Shown piece after piece: positions 10,603-14,718 of a stretch of DNA of 14,718 nt. The DNA comes from an uncultured bacterium (GTDB taxonomy: Bacteria > Patescibacteria > JAEDAM01 > Absconditabacterales > Absconditicoccaceae). Both the position numbers and the translations under genes were made by a program. The DNA lies in contig CAIVDB010000105.1 in assembly GCA_903904545.1 (NCBI GenBank), forward strand, positions 1-14,718, written 5' to 3'. The notes under the pieces are model-generated. The model saw only the letters and a program-made list of their open reading frames with translations. It was not told the origin of the DNA and did not search any database. Every line of letters starts with the position of its first letter. The stretch's first letter is position 1.

Positions 10603-10920
10603 GGTTCTTATTAATGTTAAATGCGTAATGCTAAATGTTTAATTATGGAGTCTTTTTGAATTAAGAATTTAGAGTTTGGCGGTAAGAAGTAAATTAAGAA
10701 TTTATAGGTCAGAGTTAAGAGGTGAGTTTTTAATTTAGGGTCTAGAGTTCAGAATTCTGCACTCAATTTTTCTTTACTCAACTTATCACACATACTTTTA
10801 AATCCTTAACTCAACTCTGCCCACCTAATGCAGCACACTTAACTCAACTCTGCCCACCTAATGCAGCACACTTAACTCATTATACATTATTCATCTTCTA
10901 TTATCAATCAAAAAAATCAC
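10603..10920. other. Repeat-rich intergenic region between the divergent UPF0489-like and metK units
   Basis: I see no gene here on either strand under either code. The region holds short repeats: AATTAAGAATTTA at 10659-10671 and again at 10692-10704, a TAGAGTTCAGAATTC stretch at 10743-10757 that resembles the array inside the neighbouring gene, and a 33-bp direct repeat (separate entry). The UPF0489-like promoter should lie here on the minus strand, but I cannot point to a convincing match. Confidence 0.6.
10805..10879. repeat. 33-bp direct repeat, two perfect copies plus a partial third
   Basis: The unit beginning CTTAACTCAACTCTGCCC and ending GCAGCACA runs 10805-10837 and is repeated exactly at 10838-10870. 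A third copy starts and stops after CTTAACTCA (10871-10879). The copies are adjacent with no spacers, so this is a tandem duplication, not a CRISPR array. A looser related stretch may precede it at about 10772-10804. Confidence 0.9.
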
Positions 10921-10948
10921 TTGAATCTTCTTTTGAGATATGTACTAT
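10921..10948 (+). promoter_or_regulatory. Candidate promoter for the metK riboswitch leader
   Basis: TTGAAT (10921-10926) and TACTAT (10943-10948) are separated by 16 nt. Transcription would begin near 10955, only a few bases before the 5' strand of riboswitch stem P1 at 10959. This fits between promoter and aptamer strengthen both calls. Confidence 0.6.
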
Positions 10949-10958
10949 ATGTCTACTC

Positions 10959-11134
10959 GATATCCAGAGGAGTGATAGAGAATAGGCTCGTACCGTTCAT
11001 CGGTATAGTATCGACATCATAAAAACTTTCAGTAAAATTCAAGTTTTTATTGTGTCTCTACTATTAAACACTCCAGCAACCATTTCGGTCTAACCGGAAC
11101 AGGTGCTCCCTCCTACCCGCAAGGGAAAGATATT
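10959..11134 (+). ncRNA. SAM-I (S-box) riboswitch aptamer
   Basis: The aptamer core is recognisable and sits directly before metK. P1 pairs 10959-10964 (GATATC) with 11129-11134 (GATATT, one G-U). ATCCAGAG follows, matching the family's 5' junction. P2 pairs GGAGTG (10969-10974) with CACTCC (11069-11074), then TAGAGA (10976-10981) with TCTCTA (11055-11060). GCAACC (11076-11081) and GGTGC (11102-11106) form the P3 base (ACC/GGT), extended by TTTCGGT/ACCGGAA (11083-11089/11093-11099). P4 is CCC/GGG with a GCAA loop (11116-11125), followed by AAAGAT leading into P1. In this family SAM binding stabilises P1 and leads to termination. The P2 arm is unusually long (see findings). Confidence 0.85.
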
Positions 11135-11164
11135 CTCGAAAATCTATTTGATATTCTTTGATGA

Positions 11165-11195
11165 CTCTTTCTCTCGCCGAGAAAGGGCTTTTTTT
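11165..11195 (+). terminator. Intrinsic terminator forming the riboswitch expression platform
   Basis: CTTTCTC (11167-11173) pairs with GAGAAAG (11179-11185) around a 5-nt loop, followed by GGC and seven T. It lies between the aptamer and metK. AGGGAAAG (11122-11129), which is needed for P4 and the start of P1, can pair with CTTTCTCT (11167-11174), the 5' side of this terminator. That gives a plausible antiterminator when SAM is low, so metK would be repressed by its own product. Confidence 0.8.
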
Positions 11196-11246
11196 ATGCT
11201 GGTTATTGAACGAAATTACTTTTTTATTTTTTTATGAATAGAAACA

Positions 11247-12374
11247 ATGAGACATTTTATTACCTGTGAATCAGTAACGGAAGGACACCCAGATAAAATG
11301 TGTGACCAGATTTCTGATGCTGTTTTGGATGCGTGTTTGGCACAAGACCCCTTATCTAGAGTTGCTTGTGAAAGCTTAGCAACGACAGGAACGATCGTAA
11401 TTAGTGGAGAGATAACTACTAAGGCGACTGTAGACTACGAAGCTATTGCTAGAAAAACTGCTTTGGATATCGGATACGACGGAGATGAGAAATACTTTGA
11501 CGGAAAAACGTGTTCAGTAATTAGTTTTATCCATACTCAATCACCTGATATTGCTCAAGGAGTAGATACAGGTGGAGCAGGGGATCAGGGTATCATGTAC
11601 GGATACGCAACGAATGAAACCAAAAATTATTTACCTTTACCTATCGATCTTGCACATGAATTAGCTCGACAATTGACTAAGGTAAGAAAAGAAGGGACAC
11701 TCCCTTTTCTTTACCCTGATGGAAAAACTCAAGTAACGGTAGAATACGAAGAGCATACACCTGTAAGAGTAGATGCTGTGGTAGTTTCTTCTCAACATGC
11801 ACTTGATGTGACTCAAGAACAAATTGCAGCAGGTATCCATGAATTTGTGATTAATCCTGTCCTTGGAAGTCTTATAGATGCAAATACGAAGTTCTATATC
11901 AATCCTACAGGAATGTTTAATGTAGGAGGACCGGCTGGAGATACTGGACTTACTGGAAGGAAGATTATCGTCGATACGTATGGTGGAGTTGGGAAACATG
12001 GTGGTGGAGCATTTAGTGGGAAAGATCCTACAAAGGTAGATAGAAGTGGAGCATATATTGCAAGATATTTAGCTAAGAATATTGTAGCAAGTGGTGTCTG
12101 TGAAAGATGTGAAATCCAACTTGGATATGCCATTGGAGTACCACAACCTGTAAGTGTCTATGTAGATTGTTTTGGAACACAAAAAGTCGATCTTCAATCG
12201 ATCGTAGATGCAGTCAAAAATAACTTCGATTTGAGTCCAAAAGGAATTATTGAGAAGTTAAATCTTAGAAGACCAATCTTCCAAAAAACTGCTTCTTATG
12301 GGCATTTTGGTAGAGAAGGATTCTCTTGGGAACAATTGGATGCTGTGGATGTATTTAAGAAATTGATTGTTTAA
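11247..12374 (+). CDS. metK: S-adenosylmethionine synthase (methionine adenosyltransferase)
   Basis: The 375-residue product is a clear MetK, close to the usual 380-400. The enzyme makes S-adenosylmethionine from methionine and ATP in the cytoplasm, releasing phosphate and pyrophosphate, and usually works as a tetramer needing Mg and K. Visible signatures are TEGHPDK near the N-terminus (residues 11-17), [12 protein letters not shown] (110-121, the MetK hexapeptide signature), [12 protein letters not shown] (228-239) and [16 protein letters not shown] (252-267, the glycine-rich nonapeptide signature). The start at ATG 11247 matches the family N-terminus [14 protein letters not shown]; no strong Shine-Dalgarno is visible. 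The gene follows a SAM-I riboswitch and terminator and ends before its own terminator, so it appears to be a single-gene unit. None of its 38 glycines is encoded by TGA, unlike every other gene in the window. Confidence 0.98.
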   Translation: MRHFITCESVTEGHPDKMCDQISDAVLDACLAQDPLSRVACESLATTGTIVISGEITTKATVDYEAIARKTALDIGYDGDEKYFDGKTCSVISFIHTQSPDIAQGVDTGGAGDQGIMYGYATNETKNYLPLPIDLAHELARQLTKVRKEGTLPFLYPDGKTQVTVEYEEHTPVRVDAVVVSSQHALDVTQEQIAAGIHEFVINPVLGSLIDANTKFYINPTGMFNVGGPAGDTGLTGRKIIVDTYGGVGKHGGGAFSGKDPTKVDRSGAYIARYLAKNIVASGVCERCEIQLGYAIGVPQPVSVYVDCFGTQKVDLQSIVDAVKNNFDLSPKGIIEKLNLRRPIFQKTASYGHFGREGFSWEQLDAVDVFKKLIV

Positions 12375-12410
12375 TTGTGAATTACTAATTTCGAATTATA
12401 AGAAAGAAAT

Positions 12411-12439
12411 GCCTGCGCTTCGTGCGTGGGCTTTTTTTT
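12411..12439 (+). terminator. Intrinsic terminator of metK
   Basis: GCCTGCGC (12411-12418) pairs with GCGTGGGC (12424-12431) over eight positions, two of them G-U, around a TTCGT loop. Eight T follow at 12432-12439. It begins 37 nt after the metK stop codon. Confidence 0.9.
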
Positions 12440-12522
12440 GAAGAATCATTATAGATTATAGATTCCCCACCTTCGTGGACAAGTGGATTTTAGATTTGAA
12501 GGATTTCCTTTTTGTCGGAAAA

Positions 12523-12551
12523 TTGACAAAATTGACCTTTTGGAGTATAAT
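12523..12551 (+). promoter_or_regulatory. Perfect-consensus sigma70 promoter for the CAP-domain gene
   Basis: TTGACA (12523-12528), a 17-nt spacer and TATAAT (12546-12551) match the consensus at every position. Transcription should start near 12558, giving a leader of about 20 nt before ATG 12578. The promoter sits between the metK terminator and the CAP-domain gene, so that gene is its own unit. Confidence 0.88.
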
Positions 12552-12577
12552 AGATTGTTTACTTCATTAGCTAGGTT

Positions 12578-13273
12578 ATGGTGAATTCATTACTCGCTTC
12601 AAAAGTTGATTCTTCCAATCTCACATCGCAAGATGATTTTGAAAATATAGAAAATAATGAAAGTGTTATTCATCAATCTTTGACAACAGTAGAGACAACA
12701 ACTCAATTACAAACACTTAAGCTTGCTACGACGGTACAAACGGCATTGAATGATGAACATGAAGATCAATCAAAATCAGAAAAAGAATCAGAAAAAAAAT
12801 CTTTGAATCAGAAAGAAATCCCTCATGAAAAGATTATAACTATGCAATTTGATGCGCTTTTTGATCTTTATAAAGACAAAGCGATTCCTCTAATTAGAAA
12901 ACATTTGTTGATAGAAATTAATAAGTTCAAAGAAAAAAATACATATACATCAAATTCTGTACTCCAGTGATTAGCTCAAGAACATGCAGATGATATGCAG
13001 AAGAATTCTTATTATAGTCATACCGATTTATTATGAAAATCTCCATTGGAGAGAGCTACTGGCAAGTATTCGTTTACAAGACTAACAGAAAATATGGTGC
13101 CTATCCATAGTAATATAGAGGGTATTATGTATTTGTTTGCAAACAGCACTTCTCATAAAAAGATATTTTCTGAAGAATTCAAAGAACTTGGAATTGGTAT
13201 CTCTCAGCGTACTCCCAATGGTACCTATTATGTAGTGGTAGATTATGCTCATCCTCTACCAGAAAAAAAATAA
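12578..13273 (+). CDS. CAP/SCP (YkwD-like) domain protein, 231 aa; code 25
   Basis: Two in-frame TGA (12968-12970 and 13034-13036) are read as Gly; the true stop is TAA at 13271-13273. An in-frame TAG at 12572-12574 limits the start to ATG 12578 or GTG 12581. The C-terminal half (about 105-231) is a CAP domain, the family of bacterial YkwD and eukaryotic CRISP/PR-1 proteins. It shows QEHADDM (134-140), YYSHTDLLGKSPLERA (145-160), TENM (170-173), STSH (190-193) and GIGIS..TYYVVVDYAHP. H148, E171 and H193 match the conserved cavity residues. Position 153, encoded by TGA, is the near-invariant Gly of SH.D..G.SP. The N-terminal half is Thr/Ser/Lys/Glu-rich with no recognised fold. I see no signal peptide, although most bacterial CAP proteins are exported. 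The molecular function of bacterial CAP domains is mostly unknown. Confidence 0.92.
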
Positions 13274-13277
13274 TTTC

Positions 13278-14705
13278 TTATATATTTACATATACTTTAG
13301 ATTTCTGATCTTCCAAAGTGGCATTTACTTTGGTATATTCTGTTAGAAGCTTGCTTATGGTGTCGACATAATTTTCTTTTCATTTATCCCCATTGCTGTT
13401 TTTCTTAAACTCTTGTAATGCAAGGAGATAGGAATTCATATCATTTCCAAGTGCTGGCATTTCCCAGACATCACTAGATTTCCCATTATTTTCAATTGTA
13501 CGTTGTTGGATACGAGTATCCTTTCTATCTATGAGAATCCAAGCTTCATTTAGTTGTCCAAAAGCTGTATTGCCTCCTTTTGTGTCTCATGAAAATCCTG
13601 GAATATTCCATTTGTTGAATGGTATATTATTTATCTGCACAATATTATTTCTGTTTTTATTGCTAATATCCAATCTTATAGCGCCTACATTATAATATCT
13701 GTTATCACTTCCCAAGACTACATAATTTATATTAAATCCTACCTTCACAACATTGAGTAAAGTTTCTTGATTTTTGGTAAGTGCCACAATTCCATCACTA
13801 TTTTCTGGAGATTCTATTATAATCCCTCATCCCGTGTAATTATCTCATTTCTTCTCTGTTCCTACTATTTGTGTTCCTGAAGTATCTATAGGATTTATTT
13901 TCATCTTAGCTAGATATCCTACTTGATCAGGACTTAATCATGCGATTTGCATCATAGCTCTGCTATAAGAAAATCCTTTATTTAAAATTGCTTGCTTTTC
14001 TTGTGGGGTTTTTCCTTGTACATTTAAAAAATTTGCATCAGGTAATTTGTTCTTTGGAAATCATTTGGCAATAAGTGTTCATCTTAATGTCTTGAACATC
14101 TGCGTGACTTTAGCTTCTCCTAACTGACTTACTCTTGTTGCATCCGCCTTTCCTATGAGCGTGAGCATGCAGGGAAGCTTTTTTTTGATAATCTCATTGA
14201 TCCCTTTAGAGATACTTTCTTGTCTGGATGGAGATATATCGATAAATTCACCAACTTTTTGTATCTCTTCTGTATTAGCAAACTCTGATTCGTCTCAGTC
14301 TTTTGGTGGTGTATTTGTAATTTCGTTTTTTTCTGCTTCAAACCTTTGTAAGAATTCATTGGTATTTATTAGTGGAGAATTTACATTCCTTTTGGTATTG
14401 TCTTTGAGTAAAAAAAGATTGTAGGTTAAAATAGCTAATTTAATATCTTGGCTAGATTTTTCCATCAACTCCTTCATGATCATATGACCATCTCCATTTT
14501 GGCGGAGATTGTTGATATTCGCAAGGAGAATATTTTTGTTCGTTGTATATTCTTGTTTTTTCTTTGCATCAATTTCATCAAGTTTATTTCCTACTTGAGT
14601 GTTTTTGTTCGGGTCTTTTGCTAATTTTTCAGTTTGTTCTTGAAACTCAGCAGTTGCTGGTGTATCAGTATTCTCTTTGTATGCTTCTGGACCTTTTGGA
14701 GGCAT
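13278..14705 (-). CDS. Hypothetical protein, 475 aa, unrecognised; code 25
   Basis: Reading TGA as Gly joins several fragments into one frame from ATG 14705 to TAA 13278-13280. It has eight TGA (plus-strand positions 13380, 13587, 13827, 13845, 13938, 14061, 14079, 14295) and no other stop. I do not recognise a family. The N-terminal third (MPPKGPEAYKENTDTP, then Glu/Lys/Gln-rich stretches) is hydrophilic and likely helical. The middle (LPCMLTLIGKADATRVSQLGEAKV) is mixed. The C-terminal half (VKVGFNINYVVLGSDNRYYNV, then FNKWNIPGFSGDTKGGNTAFGQLNEAWILI) looks like a compact beta-rich domain. I see no signal peptide or membrane segment. The four codons between ATG 14705 and the window edge contain no stop, and no Shine-Dalgarno is visible, so the start could lie outside the window. 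The gene converges on the CAP-domain gene with a 4-nt gap and no terminator between them. Confidence 0.8.
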
Positions 14706-14718
14706 AATGTTGGAATTA

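Noticed and set aside
10084..10628. Two plus-strand open frames at 10084-10278 and 10419-10628
   Set aside because: They are antisense to the UPF0489-like gene, contain its repeats in an implausible frame, and show no recognisable protein.
10805..10879. CRISPR array
   Set aside because: The 33-bp copies are directly adjacent with no spacers, there are only two full copies, and no cas gene is present.
11661..12133. Minus-strand open frames opposite metK
   Set aside because: They are shadows of a confidently identified gene and have no protein-like features of their own.
12968..13036. TGA as selenocysteine or as tryptophan (code 4)
   Set aside because: The TGA at 13034 is at a conserved Gly of the CAP motif, and TGA aligns with Gly codons between the copies of the giant gene. 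About 105 sites in one gene also rules out selenocysteine.

Overview
The window comes from a low-GC bacterium that reads UGA as glycine (genetic code 25). This code is known from the candidate phyla Absconditabacteria (SR1) and Gracilibacteria, and I cannot tell which from this window. Read with the standard code, both strands show only short ORFs ending in TGA, apart from metK. Read with TGA as Gly, they merge into four long open frames. The supplied glycines fall at conserved Gly positions, for example in the CAP-domain SHTD..GKSP motif and the repeated YKNGINIG motif.

Layout. 1-301 is AT-rich sequence with no gene that I can see. 302-9742 (-) is one uninterrupted gene for a secreted protein of 3,146 residues. 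It is made of two full tandem copies and one partial copy of a ~1,300-residue module, each with a parallel beta-helix, Ig-like repeats and a polysaccharide-deacetylase-like region. By my hand count it has about 105 in-frame TGA codons. 9874-10602 (-) is a 242-residue UPF0489/arginase-fold protein whose coding sequence contains two heptanucleotide tandem arrays. 10603-10920 is repeat-rich intergenic DNA. A promoter, a SAM-I (S-box) riboswitch with an enlarged P2 arm, and an intrinsic terminator (10921-11195) precede metK (11247-12374, +), which ends at a strong terminator. A perfect-consensus promoter (12523-12551) drives a CAP/SCP-domain protein (12578-13273, +). It converges, with a 4-base gap, on an unrecognised 475-residue protein (13278-14705, -).

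How the parts fit. Only metK and its riboswitch form a clear functional unit: SAM synthesis controlled by SAM-sensing transcription attenuation. The giant protein has a signal peptide and surface-protein architecture, so a role at the cell surface, such as contact with a host or with polysaccharide, is plausible but inferred. The remaining genes look like independent transcription units.
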